Shown piece after piece: positions 7,300 through 15,368 of a DNA stretch of 64,000 bases (positions within the stretch are counted from its first letter, which is position 1; the number at the start of each line of letters is the position of its first letter). The stretch spans positions 248,001 to 312,000 of the forward strand of contig JAXMAB010000004.1 in assembly GCA_046350655.1 (NCBI GenBank), read 5' to 3'. The position numbers were made by a program, and so were the translations under genes. Source of the DNA: JAEUHO01 sp046350655 (GTDB lineage Bacteria; Planctomycetota; PLA2; JAEUHO01). The notes under the pieces are model-generated. The model did not search any database. It saw nothing but the letters and a program-made list of their open reading frames with translations, and was not told the DNA's origin.

Positions 7300-10200
7300 A
7301 TGTCGGATCCGCACCGCCCCCGGTCCTCGCGCGACGGCGCCTCGCCCGCCGCGGAGCCGGGGGTGCTGCACGGGTTCTTCGCCGCGAGCGTCGCCGCCCA
7401 TCCGCACCGGGTCGCGGTGGAGGTGCCCGAGGGGCCGGGACGTCCCCGCCGCTCGCTGACGTACGCGGAGCTCGACGTCCGCTCCGACGCGCTGGCCCGG
7501 CGGCTGGCCCCCTGGGTCGGGCCCGACGCGATCGTCGCGGTCGAGCTGCCGCGCGACACGCCGGACCTCTTCGTCGCGATGCTCGGGATCCTGAAGGCGG
7601 GGGCGGCGTGGACCGCCGTCGAGCGCTCGTTCCCCGACGACCACGCCCGGTACCTCGTGGGGGACGCGAAGGCCGTCGCGTTCGTTACCGACGCCGCGGG
7701 TCGCGCGCGGGCCTCGCGTCTCGGGCTCCCGAGCGATCGCGTGGTGGACGTCGGCGCGGTCGGGGGCGGCGCCGGGGCGCCGCCGGCGCCGGCCTGGCTG
7801 TCGCCGTCGTCGCTCGCCTACGTCGTCTACACGTCGGGCACCACGGGCCGGCCCAAGGGCGTGATGATCGAGCACCGGGGGATCGCCAACCTCGTCGGGT
7901 CCGACGTCGGGTACTTCGGGCTCGGCCCCGACGACCGCGTGGCCCAGGGGTCGTCGCCGGCGTACGACTCGTCCGTGGAGGAGGCGTGGCTGGCCCTCGC
8001 CGTGGGGGCGACGGTCGTGGTCCTCGACGACGAGACGGTGCGGTCCGGCCCGGACCTCGCGGCGTGGCTCGCGAAGGAGCGGGTCACGGTGTTCTGCCCG
8101 CCGCCGACGCTGCTGCGCGCCATGGGGTGCCGCGACCCCGAGCGCGCGCTGCCCGCGCTGAAGCTGCTGTACGTCGGCGGCGAGCCGTTGCCGTCGGACC
8201 TCGCGGCGGCGTGGGGGCGGGGGCGGCGGCTCGAGAACGGGTACGGCCCCACGGAGTGCACGGTGACGGTGGTGCGGGCGCCGATCCCGCCCGAGGGCCC
8301 GGTGGTCATCGGGTTCCCGGTGCGCGGCCACGAGGCGCTCGTGCTCGACGACACGCTGGGCCCGGTGGCCGACGGCGAGCCGGGCGAGCTGTGCATCGCG
8401 GGCGTCGGGCTAGCGCGCGGGTACCTCGGCCGGCCGGACCTCACCGCCGAGAAGTTCGTGACGCACCCCGTGCACGGCCGCGTGTACCGGACGGGCGACC
8501 GCGCGCGACGGGAGCCCGGGGGCGCGTTGGTGCACCTCGGGCGCATCGACGCGCAGGTGAAGGTGCGCGGGCACCGCATCGAGCTGGGCGCGGTCGAGGC
8601 GCGGCTGGTCGAGCTGCCCGGCGTCCGCGCGGCCGCCGCGACCGTGCAGGACGACGACGGGCGGACGTCGCTCGTGGCGTTCGTCGTGCCCGCGGACCCC
8701 GCGTCGCCGCCCGTGCCCGCGGCGCTGCGCGCGACGCTCGCGACGCTGCTGCCGGCGCCGATGGTCCCGGCGCGGATCGGGTTCCTCGACCGCCTCCCGA
8801 CGACGGTGGGGGGCAAGCTCGCGCGCAACGCGCTGCCGCGCCTCGAGCCCGAGGCGTCCGCGCGCACCCTCGTGGCGCCGCGCGACGCACTCGAGGCTCG
8901 GGTGCTCGCCGCGTTCGAGCGCGTCCTCGGGGCGCAGGGGCGGGTGTCGGTGGAGGACGACTTCTTCCTCGACCTCGCGGGCGACTCGCTGCGCGCGGCG
9001 GAGGTCGTGACGGCGCTCCGCGACGACCCCTCGACCGCGGCGCTCGGCGTCCGCGACCTCTACCGCGCGCGGTCCGTGGCCGCGCTGGCGGCGCGGGCGC
9101 GGACCGCGCGCCCGGCGGCGCGACCGCGGCCGTCCCTCGTGACCGGCGGCCCCGACGGCGCGGGCGGCGCCGAGCCGCCGCGGCCGTTGCGCGCAACGCT
9201 GGTGCAGAGCGCGTCGTTGCTCGTCGAGCTCCTCGTGCGGGCGTCGGTCCTCGGCGCGATCGTGCTCGCGGGGCTGCCCGCCATGCTGCGGGCGTTCGGG
9301 CTGACGGGGACGCTCCTCCTGCTGCCGCTGGCGGCGTCGGTCCTCACGCTGCTGTGGCTGCCGCTGTCGGTGCTGCTGACCGTGCTCGCGAAGCGGTCGC
9401 TGATCGGCGCGTACCGCCCCGCGCGGGAGCCGGTGTGGGGCTCGTTCCACGTGCGGCACTGGCTCGTGACGCAGGCCGCGCGACGGATCCCGTGGGCGCT
9501 GCTCGACGAGACCGTGTTCGCGGGGGCGGTGCTGCGGGCGCTCGGGGCCAGGATCGGCCGACGCGTCCACCTCCACCAGGGCGTCGACGTCCACCGCGGC
9601 GGGTGGGACCTGCTCGAGATCGGCGACGACGCGGCCCTCGGACAGGAGGCGGCGCTGCGGCTCGTGGGGTTCGACGACGGCCACCTCGTCGTGGGCCCGG
9701 TGCGGATCGGGCGCGGCGCGGTGCTCGAGACGCGCGCGGGCGTGGACGCGGGCGGGACGGTCGGCGACGGCGCGTGCCTGACGGCGCTGTCGTGGCTCCC
9801 CGCGGGCGAGACGGTGCCCGCCGGCGAGCGATGGCACGGCGTGCCCGCGCGGCGCGAGGGCGCCCCGTCGGCGCCGCCGGCCACGACGTACGGCCGCGCG
9901 CTGCCGCCCGTGCTGCACGGGCTCCTGCTCGTGGTCGCGCGCGTGCTGATGCGGGTGCTCGTGCCGGTCCCCGTGGTGGCGGTCCTGGCGACGGTCGCGG
10001 CGGCCGCGGGCATCGGGGCCGCCGAGGTGATCGCGTGGATGGCGGCGCCGGCGTGGTCCACGGGCGGCTTCCTCGCCGTGTCCGCGGTGGTCGCGCTGGG
10101 CGTGCCGCTCGGCCTCGCGTCGGAGGCCGCCGCGCTGCGGCTGATGGGCCGCGTCCGCGAGGGCGTCGTGGACCGGTACAGCCTGGCGTACCTGCGGGCG

Positions 10201-11331
10201 CTGCTCAAGAGCGACGGCGTCCGCGTGGGCGGCACGTGGCTGGCGGGCACGTTGTTCTGGCCGACGTGGCTGCGGATGGCGGGGATGCGCATCGGCCGCA
10301 ACGCCGAGATCAGCACGATCATCGACGTGATCCCCGAGCTCGTGTCGATCGGCGACGACTGCTTCCTGGCCGACGGCATCTACCTCGGCGGGCCGCTCGT
10401 GGTGCAGGGGCGGGTGATCCTCGCCGCGACGTCGCTCGGCGACCGGTCGTTCGTCGGGAACCACGCGGTGGTGCCGGCCGACGAGCGGCTCCCGGGCGGC
10501 GTGCTGGTGGGCGTCTGCACGGTGGCGCGCGGCGCGGAGCTCGAGGAGAGCGGCGCGACGTTCGGCCATCCCGCGTTCGAGCTGCCGCGGCGCGCGGAGG
10601 TGGTGTACGACCGCCGGCTCACGCACGACCCGGGCTTCCTGCGGTGGTCGTCGCGCTTCTTCTTCGAGGCCGCGCGGTTCGCGGTGCCGGTGGCGGCGCT
10701 GGCGGCCGGCTGGGCGTGGTTCGCGCTCCTCGCGCTCCCGGGCTGGCCGGCGCCGTTCCCGGTGGGCCTGGCCGCGGCGACGTTCGCGGTGGCGGCGGCG
10801 GTCTGCGCGGGCGTGGTGGTGGCGAAGTGGGCGTTGATCGGCCGGTCGCGGCCGGGGCAGCGACCGTTGTGGTCGTGCTGGTGCAGCCGTTGGGACTTCG
10901 TCTACGTGCTGTGGGAGTTCCTCGCCCGTCCGTTGCTGGAGCACCTCGAGGGGACGTTGTTGTTGCCGTGGTACCTGCGCGCGATGGGGGTGCGGGTCGG
11001 GCGCGGCGTGGTGCTGGGGGCGGGGTTCGCGCAGGTGGTGGACCCCGACATGATGGTGCTCGAGGACGGGGTGACGGTGGAGGGGTACTTCCAGGCGCAC
11101 AGTTTCGAGGACCGGGTCTTCAAGATGGACCGCGTCTTCGTGCGTCGCGGGGCGACGGTGGCGGCGGGTTCGGTCCTCTTCTACGGCGCCGACGTGGGCG
11201 AGGGCGCGCGGGTGGCGCCGCACGGCGTGGTCATGAAGAACGAACGTCTCCTCCCGTTCGGGCACTACGTGGGCTGTCCGGTGGTCCCGGTGGACCTGCC
11301 GTCCTCCTCGCCCGAGGTCGTCGCCTCCTGA
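7300..11331 (+). CDS. Pls/PosA-type non-ribosomal peptide synthetase-like membrane protein
   Basis: 1,343 residues. The adenylation domain (about 20-515) has the A3 core YTSGTTGRPKG near residue 175, an A5-like NGYGPTEC, an A7/A8-like YRTGDRARR and a Lys-containing A10-like GGKLARN. A carrier domain follows (about 525-600), with the phosphopantetheine Ser563 in AGDSL. The rest (620-1,343) alternates paired hydrophobic helices with hexapeptide-repeat left-handed beta-helix blocks, the layout of epsilon-polylysine synthetase (Pls) and PosA-like proteins. There is no condensation or thioesterase domain, as expected for that family. It would activate one amino acid or amine and make a homopolymer or conjugate at the membrane. 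It follows the SET gene by 6 nt. The amino acid cannot be read reliably by eye. Confidence 0.88.
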   Translation: MSDPHRPRSSRDGASPAAEPGVLHGFFAASVAAHPHRVAVEVPEGPGRPRRSLTYAELDVRSDALARRLAPWVGPDAIVAVELPRDTPDLFVAMLGILKAGAAWTAVERSFPDDHARYLVGDAKAVAFVTDAAGRARASRLGLPSDRVVDVGAVGGGAGAPPAPAWLSPSSLAYVVYTSGTTGRPKGVMIEHRGIANLVGSDVGYFGLGPDDRVAQGSSPAYDSSVEEAWLALAVGATVVVLDDETVRSGPDLAAWLAKERVTVFCPPPTLLRAMGCRDPERALPALKLLYVGGEPLPSDLAAAWGRGRRLENGYGPTECTVTVVRAPIPPEGPVVIGFPVRGHEALVLDDTLGPVADGEPGELCIAGVGLARGYLGRPDLTAEKFVTHPVHGRVYRTGDRARREPGGALVHLGRIDAQVKVRGHRIELGAVEARLVELPGVRAAAATVQDDDGRTSLVAFVVPADPASPPVPAALRATLATLLPAPMVPARIGFLDRLPTTVGGKLARNALPRLEPEASARTLVAPRDALEARVLAAFERVLGAQGRVSVEDDFFLDLAGDSLRAAEVVTALRDDPSTAALGVRDLYRARSVAALAARARTARPAARPRPSLVTGGPDGAGGAEPPRPLRATLVQSASLLVELLVRASVLGAIVLAGLPAMLRAFGLTGTLLLLPLAASVLTLLWLPLSVLLTVLAKRSLIGAYRPAREPVWGSFHVRHWLVTQAARRIPWALLDETVFAGAVLRALGARIGRRVHLHQGVDVHRGGWDLLEIGDDAALGQEAALRLVGFDDGHLVVGPVRIGRGAVLETRAGVDAGGTVGDGACLTALSWLPAGETVPAGERWHGVPARREGAPSAPPATTYGRALPPVLHGLLLVVARVLMRVLVPVPVVAVLATVAAAAGIGAAEVIAWMAAPAWSTGGFLAVSAVVALGVPLGLASEAAALRLMGRVREGVVDRYSLAYLRALLKSDGVRVGGTWLAGTLFWPTWLRMAGMRIGRNAEISTIIDVIPELVSIGDDCFLADGIYLGGPLVVQGRVILAATSLGDRSFVGNHAVVPADERLPGGVLVGVCTVARGAELEESGATFGHPAFELPRRAEVVYDRRLTHDPGFLRWSSRFFFEAARFAVPVAALAAGWAWFALLALPGWPAPFPVGLAAATFAVAAAVCAGVVVAKWALIGRSRPGQRPLWSCWCSRWDFVYVLWEFLARPLLEHLEGTLLLPWYLRAMGVRVGRGVVLGAGFAQVVDPDMMVLEDGVTVEGYFQAHSFEDRVFKMDRVFVRRGATVAAGSVLFYGADVGEGARVAPHGVVMKNERLLPFGHYVGCPVVPVDLPSSSPEVVAS

Positions 11332-11355
11332 CCGCCTCGAGGGGCGGGCGTCGCC

Positions 11356-11381
11356 GGGCGGCCCCAAGGGCCGCGCCCTAC
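11356..11381 (+). repeat. Dispersed hairpin element, single copy
   Basis: GCGGCCC (11358-11364), CAA, GGGCCGC (11368-11374), followed by GCCCTACGGG. It has the same core as the tandem copies near 42.1, 42.4 and 42.6 kb. It lies 25-50 nt after the NRPS stop, so it may double as that gene's terminator. Confidence 0.6.
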
Positions 11382-11740
11382 GGGGCGTCGAGCGGTCCCA
11401 GGTCCTCCGAGTGACCGCACCCGATCTCGGTCAGCGCCCCTCGCTCAGCCCCTTCCGCCGGCGATCCCCATTCCCTTCCCACGTTCGCCTCTGGCACCAC
11501 ACGGCGCGCATCATGAAGCGCCGAACCGCGCCATGCCGCTTCGGACGGCGTGCCGGACGGCGGGGGAGCGACGTTCCTTGGCTCGTCGGTGGTGCTGGGC
11601 GCCCTTCGATGCGGGACCGCTTGGTCGATGTCACGTCCGCTGGGAGATCTCGTTTCCGGCAACGTGGCGTGTCGGCCCTCCCGCCGCGCCCAGCCGAGCA
11701 GGGGGTCGTCGGGCCTAGATCTCGCCCCCCTCAAACAGAT

Positions 11741-11765
11741 CACGCCGCCCGGACTGGGCGGCGTG
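11741..11765. other. Perfect GC-rich stem-loop
   Basis: CACGCCGCCC (11741-11750), loop GGACT, then GGGCGGCGTG (11756-11765): ten uninterrupted base pairs. There is no T run on either side. It lies about 105 bp after the 3' end of the minus-strand ferritin-like gene, so it could terminate that transcript. Confidence 0.35.
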
Positions 11766-11868
11766 ACCATGCGAGGCTGGAACAGCGCGGCGAGCGTGAT
11801 CAGACGCCGAACCGCGCGATGTGCTTGTACGGCGGACGCTCCCGAGTTCCGGGCTCGTCCGCCGACGA

Positions 11869-12555
11869 TCACATGTAGTTGATGAACCAGCGGTTCGGCG
11901 TCACTTCGCTTTCCTGATCCCGCCTCCACGGCGGCACCACGCCCTCGAAGATCGCGGCGACCCACGGCACCTCGACCGGCGCGAGCTTGCGGCCCGGGGT
12001 CAGGTGCATCTCGCGGTCGCGGATGTCGGCGAGCAGGTGGCCGAGGATGTCGAGGTGGAAGCCGTGGTCGTGCGCGAGCACGTCCAGGAACTTCCGCAGG
12101 TAGCGGTCCTCGACGTGCTCCGCCGCGCGGCGGTGGAACACGATGGCCCGCTCCGCCGCCCGGAACGCCTCGTCGAACGAGTCGTACAGGGAGTGGGGGG
12201 TGAGGATCGCCGGGCCCTCGGCGGCGCGGGGACGACGACGGCGCCCGCCCTGGCGGGCGGCCGAGCGGCCGGCCTCGTGGTCGCGGAGGTGGCGCGAGAG
12301 GATCCGCGCGTGGTCGCGGACCTCGGCGGCGTACTCCTCGAACAGGCGGCGGATCGGGCCGTAGGTGAACGCGCGACCGACGCGCAGGTACCGGGCCTCG
12401 ACGACCTGCTCGATCTGGATCGACATCTGGAGCAGGCGGATCGTGCGGTCCGGCCCGTTGCCCGGGTCGGGGAGCTCGCGCGGGTCCTTCATGACCTGGT
12501 CGAGGATCTCCTTCTCGGTCACGGCCGGCGGGAGGAGGGTGCTGGTGTCGGACAT
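11869..12555 (-). CDS. Ferritin-like (four-helix) protein
   Basis: 228 residues. Long amphipathic helices with carboxylate/His patterns: EQVVEARYLR (about residues 52-61), EYAAEVRDHARILSRHL (about 74-90), AERAIVFHRRAAEHVEDRYL and LAHDHGFHLDIL. Together these look like a ferritin-like or rubrerythrin-like diiron four-helix bundle. A basic, low-complexity insert (about 96-110) lies between helices 2 and 3. It starts with ATG at 12555 and stands alone, with gene-free DNA on both sides. It probably has an iron or oxidative-stress role, but the exact ligand set cannot be confirmed by eye; a DUF-type domain with no metal is the alternative. Confidence 0.65.
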   Translation of the reverse strand: MSDTSTLLPPAVTEKEILDQVMKDPRELPDPGNGPDRTIRLLQMSIQIEQVVEARYLRVGRAFTYGPIRRLFEEYAAEVRDHARILSRHLRDHEAGRSAARQGGRRRRPRAAEGPAILTPHSLYDSFDEAFRAAERAIVFHRRAAEHVEDRYLRKFLDVLAHDHGFHLDILGHLLADIRDREMHLTPGRKLAPVEVPWVAAIFEGVVPPWRRDQESEVTPNRWFINYM

Positions 12556-13058
12556 CGGCTGCTCCTGTCGTCTGGAGGCCCCCGCTCGGCGGCAGGTCTC
12601 GTCGGCGGGCCGGGAGGCCGGGGCCGGGCGAGAGCGGCGGTCGAGATGGGGCCGTTGGGGCGTTACGTTCGAGGGGGCGTTCGTCGGGAGCCTGGGTCGG
12701 CGGCGATCCGGGCGGCGGCGATCGGTTGGGGAGGACGGCGGCGGTCGGGCACGTCGCCGGAGCGACGCGGGCGAGCGGTCGGGTCGGGCCCCGCGGACGG
12801 CCAGGAACCCGGAGGTTCCGGCTCACCCCCAAGAGGGTCTGCGAAGGATTTTCGCGACCGACCTGTGGATGTCCGGGCGATCGTACGGAATCGGGGGGGG
12901 CTCCGCAAGCGGGAAGTTCTCGCGATTTCGGTTTTTTCTTCGCGAGGCTGAAATGCGGGCGTAATGCGCCGCATATGCTTGTTGAATACATGGAGGCGCG
13001 CGCCGGGCCCTGAACCGCCCGAAAGCGCCCCGACCGTCCTAACGGTAGACTCCGCCGT
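12556..13058. other. Gene-free divergent regulatory region
   Basis: Lies between the minus-strand ferritin-like gene and the plus-strand methyltransferase. The part near 12,840-13,000 is clearly richer in A and T than anything nearby. It contains two inverted repeats (12919-12946: CTCGCGA/TCGCGAG; 12953-12974: ATGCGG/CCGCAT) and a TAGACT -10 element (13046-13051) next to the methyltransferase start. No coding sequence is seen. Confidence 0.5.
13046..13051 (+). promoter_or_regulatory. -10 element directly upstream of the methyltransferase
   Basis: GGTAGACT with TAGACT at 13046-13051, ending 7 nt before the GTG at 13059. If it is used, transcription would start at or next to the start codon (leaderless mRNA). 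No clear -35 is seen. Confidence 0.4.
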
Positions 13059-14012
13059 GTGTTCCGCGCGCTGACGGATCTCCTCGCCTGCCCCCGGTGC
13101 CGGGCCCCCCTGCGGCTCGAGGCCGAAGGGGCCGAGGGTCCCGGGGGAATCGAGACGGGGACGCTCCTTTGCGCCGGGGGCCACCGGTTCCCGGTCGAGC
13201 GCCGCGTGCCCCGCCTGCTCGCGAACGCGGTCGCGCCCGTCGCGCCGGACGTCCGCGCCGCGTTCGAGCGCCAGTGGCGGCACTTCGGCCGGTTGCGCCG
13301 CATCTTCGGCAAGGACCCCGCGGCGATGCGCCGCAATCTCGTCAACGAACGCATGGGCGCGCGGATCCGCGAACCGTGGTACCGCGGGCGCACCGTGCTC
13401 GACGCGGGGTGCGGCCACGGCCGATATCTCCGCGCGTTCGCGGACCTCGGCGCGCGCGTCGTCGGCGTCGACCTCGGCGAGGGCCCGACGTACGCCGGCG
13501 TCCCGACGGACGACCCGCGCATCCAGTGGGTGCAGGGCGACGTGCTCGCGCTGCCGATCCGCGACGCGTCCGTGGACCTCGCGTTCTGCGACGGCGTGCT
13601 GCACCACACGCCCGACCCGCGCCGCGGCTTCGAGGAACTGGCGCGCGTCGTGAAGCCCGGCGGGGCCGTCTACGTCTGGCTCTACCCGAAGGAGGGCCGG
13701 TTGCGCGAGGCCGTCTTCGGGGCGGCGCGCGCCGTCACGACGCGGCTCCCGGGCGCCGCGCTCCGCGTCCTCTGCTTCGCCCTCGCGCCGCTCACCGCCT
13801 GCGTCCGCTCCTACAGCCGCACGCGCTTCCCCCGCGCGACGTGGGCGGAGTGCGCGCAGGTCGTCCACGACTGGCTCGCCCCGCGCCTCCAGAGCCACCA
13901 CACCGACGCCGAGGTCGCGGCCTGGGCCGCCGCCGCGGGCCTGCGCGACCTCGAGGTCCTGCCGGTGCCCGTGGGCCTCGTCGCCTGGAAGCCGCCCGTT
14001 TCGCCGTCGTGA
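13059..14012 (+). CDS. Trm112-type zinc domain plus class I SAM methyltransferase
   Basis: 317 residues, GTG start. The N-terminal Trm112-like zinc knuckle has Cys11 and Cys14 (ACPRC) and a later CAGGH pair. A Methyltransf_11 domain follows, with SAM motif I (LDAGCGHGRY around Asp115), motif II (VVGVDL) and the LAFCDGVLHHTPDP segment. The C-terminal part is partly hydrophobic (about 225-260). This layout is common in small-molecule, sugar or lipid methyltransferases near cell-envelope genes. The NAD-dependent epimerase begins 67 nt downstream on the same strand, after its own -10 element, which suggests shared work on a surface polysaccharide or glycolipid. The substrate is unknown. Confidence 0.85.
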   Translation: MFRALTDLLACPRCRAPLRLEAEGAEGPGGIETGTLLCAGGHRFPVERRVPRLLANAVAPVAPDVRAAFERQWRHFGRLRRIFGKDPAAMRRNLVNERMGARIREPWYRGRTVLDAGCGHGRYLRAFADLGARVVGVDLGEGPTYAGVPTDDPRIQWVQGDVLALPIRDASVDLAFCDGVLHHTPDPRRGFEELARVVKPGGAVYVWLYPKEGRLREAVFGAARAVTTRLPGAALRVLCFALAPLTACVRSYSRTRFPRATWAECAQVVHDWLAPRLQSHHTDAEVAAWAAAAGLRDLEVLPVPVGLVAWKPPVSPS

Positions 14013-14079
14013 CGGCCCCGCGGCCCGGGCCGCTACACTCCGCCCGTCCCTCGGCCCCGTCCCTCCGGAGCGATCCCTC

Positions 14080-15024
14080 GTGCACGTCCTCGTCACCGGC
14101 GCCGCCGGCTTCATCGGCTCCCACGTGGCCGAGCGGCTGCTCGCCGACGGGCATCGCGTCACCGTCGTGGACGACTTCGACCCGTACTACGCGCGGTCGA
14201 TCAAGGAGCGCAACCTCGCGGGGATCCGCGCGCACCCCGCGGCCCGCGTCGTCGAGGCCGACCTCTCGAAGGCCGACCTCGCGCCCGTCGTCGCCGGCAT
14301 CGACGCCGTCGTGCACCTCGCGGCGCAGGCGGGCGTGCGCGGCTCGTGGGGCCGGACCTTCGCCACCTACCTCGACGCCAACGTCCTCGCCACGCAGCGC
14401 CTCCTCGAGGCCACGCGCGACCTCCGCCTCGCCGCGTGGGTGTACGGCTCGAGCGCGAGCGTCTACGGCGACGGCGTCCACGCCGCGGTGGACGAGGCCG
14501 CGCTCCCCGCGCCGCACAGCCCGTACGGCGTCACCAAGCTCGCCGGCGAGCACCTCGCGTCGCTCTACCACAAGAACCACGGCACCCCGACCGTGGTCCT
14601 GCGCTACTTCTCCGTCTACGGCCCCCGCGAGCGCCCCGACAAGGCCATCCAGCTGTTCCTCTCGGCCGCCAAGCGCGGCCGCGGCATCCAGGTCCTCGGC
14701 GACGGCAGCCAGCAGCGCGACTTCACGTTCGTCGGCGACGTCGTGGACGCGACCGTCGCCGCGCTCGAGCGCCGCCCCGTCGGCGCGGTCATGAACATCG
14801 CGCGCGGCCGCACGGTGGCCCTGTCGGAGGTCATCGACACCGTCCGCCGCGTGACCGGCGCGCCGCTGCCCGCGACCCACGCGCCCGTCGTCGCGGGCGA
14901 CGTCCGCACGACGGCCGGCGACATCGCCGCGGCGCGCCGCCTGATCGCGTACGCGCCCAAGGTGGACCTCGCCGAGGGCATCGCGCGCCAGTGGGACGCG
15001 GTGAAGGCCGACCCGGGCATCTGA
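14080..15024 (+). CDS. NAD-dependent epimerase/dehydratase (UDP-sugar 4-epimerase type)
   Basis: 314 residues, GTG start. Extended short-chain dehydrogenase fold: NAD-binding GAAGFIG at residues 7-13, Ser-rich SSASVYG, catalytic Tyr149-x3-Lys153 (YGVTK), then LRYFSVYGPRERPDKAI and the RDFTFVGDVVDA segment typical of UDP-glucose or UDP-glucuronate 4-epimerases. It probably inverts C4 of a UDP-sugar for surface polysaccharide synthesis in the cytoplasm. A TACACT -10 element lies at 14034-14039. An 11-bp minisatellite follows the stop by about 95 nt. Confidence 0.9.
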   Translation: MHVLVTGAAGFIGSHVAERLLADGHRVTVVDDFDPYYARSIKERNLAGIRAHPAARVVEADLSKADLAPVVAGIDAVVHLAAQAGVRGSWGRTFATYLDANVLATQRLLEATRDLRLAAWVYGSSASVYGDGVHAAVDEAALPAPHSPYGVTKLAGEHLASLYHKNHGTPTVVLRYFSVYGPRERPDKAIQLFLSAAKRGRGIQVLGDGSQQRDFTFVGDVVDATVAALERRPVGAVMNIARGRTVALSEVIDTVRRVTGAPLPATHAPVVAGDVRTTAGDIAAARRLIAYAPKVDLAEGIARQWDAVKADPGI

Positions 15025-15368
15025 ACGGGACGGTGCGCGGTCGGGCTCCCGGGGACGCGAGGCCCGGTGGCCGCCGCGGGACGGGGTCGCGCGCGGGCGG
15101 GCACGCGGGCCGGCCGCCGCCCGCGGACCGCCCGCGGACCGCCCGCGGACCGCCCGCGGACCGCCCGCGGATCGCCCGCGGATTGCCCGCGGATCGCCCG
15201 CAGCCGGCCGCCGGGTCGACCGAGCGGCGAACGGGCCTCGCGTACCGGTGCCCGCGACCGGACGCGGGCGCCCCGAGCGGACCCGGCCTGCGGGGTCGCC
15301 CGTGCCGCGACCCGCCCCGTACGTCGTGGTACGACGCTCGGGGCTCGACGGTGCCGAGGTCCTTCCCG
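15025..15368. other. Spacer with 11-bp minisatellite and motif copies
   Basis: No gene seen. It contains variants of the dispersed motif (15052-15065 and, inverted, 15233-15246) flanking the 11-bp tandem array. A short inverted sequence, CGTCGT-GGT-ACGACG, lies near 15,330 before the subtilase start. Confidence 0.6.
15120..15205. repeat. 11-bp tandem repeat (minisatellite) with CCGCGG in each unit
   Basis: CCCGCGGA followed by ccg, tcg or ttg, repeated every 11 bp with starts at 15120, 15131, 15142, 15153, 15164, 15175, 15186 and 15197. The last unit is degenerate (CCCGCAG). Each unit carries the palindrome CCGCGG. It is a plausible slippage-prone locus. The unit spacing is about one helical turn, so the palindromes lie on one face of the DNA. 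Confidence 0.85.

Larger units (their letters stand above)
11332..11868. other. Gene-free stretch with hairpin repeat and decayed direct repeats
   Basis: No convincing gene. It is less GC-rich than its surroundings. It holds one copy of the dispersed hairpin element (11356-11381), a perfect 10-bp stem with 5-nt loop (11741-11765), and a direct repeat built on CGCCGAACCGCGC near 11520 and 11809. ORFs on either strand here show no protein-like composition. It may be the remains of a mobile or repeated sequence. Confidence 0.5.

Noticed and set aside
8410..11367. 985-codon antisense open frame opposite the NRPS gene
   Set aside because: Low-complexity His/Arg/Ala sequence; the NRPS core motifs lie on the other strand.
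11741..11765. Integron attC site or rho-independent terminator
   Set aside because: No integrase or attC core sites, no T tract; only a stem-loop is reported.
11378..13609. 743-codon minus-strand frame across the ferritin-like gene and its spacers
   Set aside because: Different frame from the ferritin-like protein, mostly Arg/Pro/Ser, no domain.
15120..15205. CRISPR array
   Set aside because: Units are 11 bp with 3-bp 'spacers' and no cas genes; a minisatellite.
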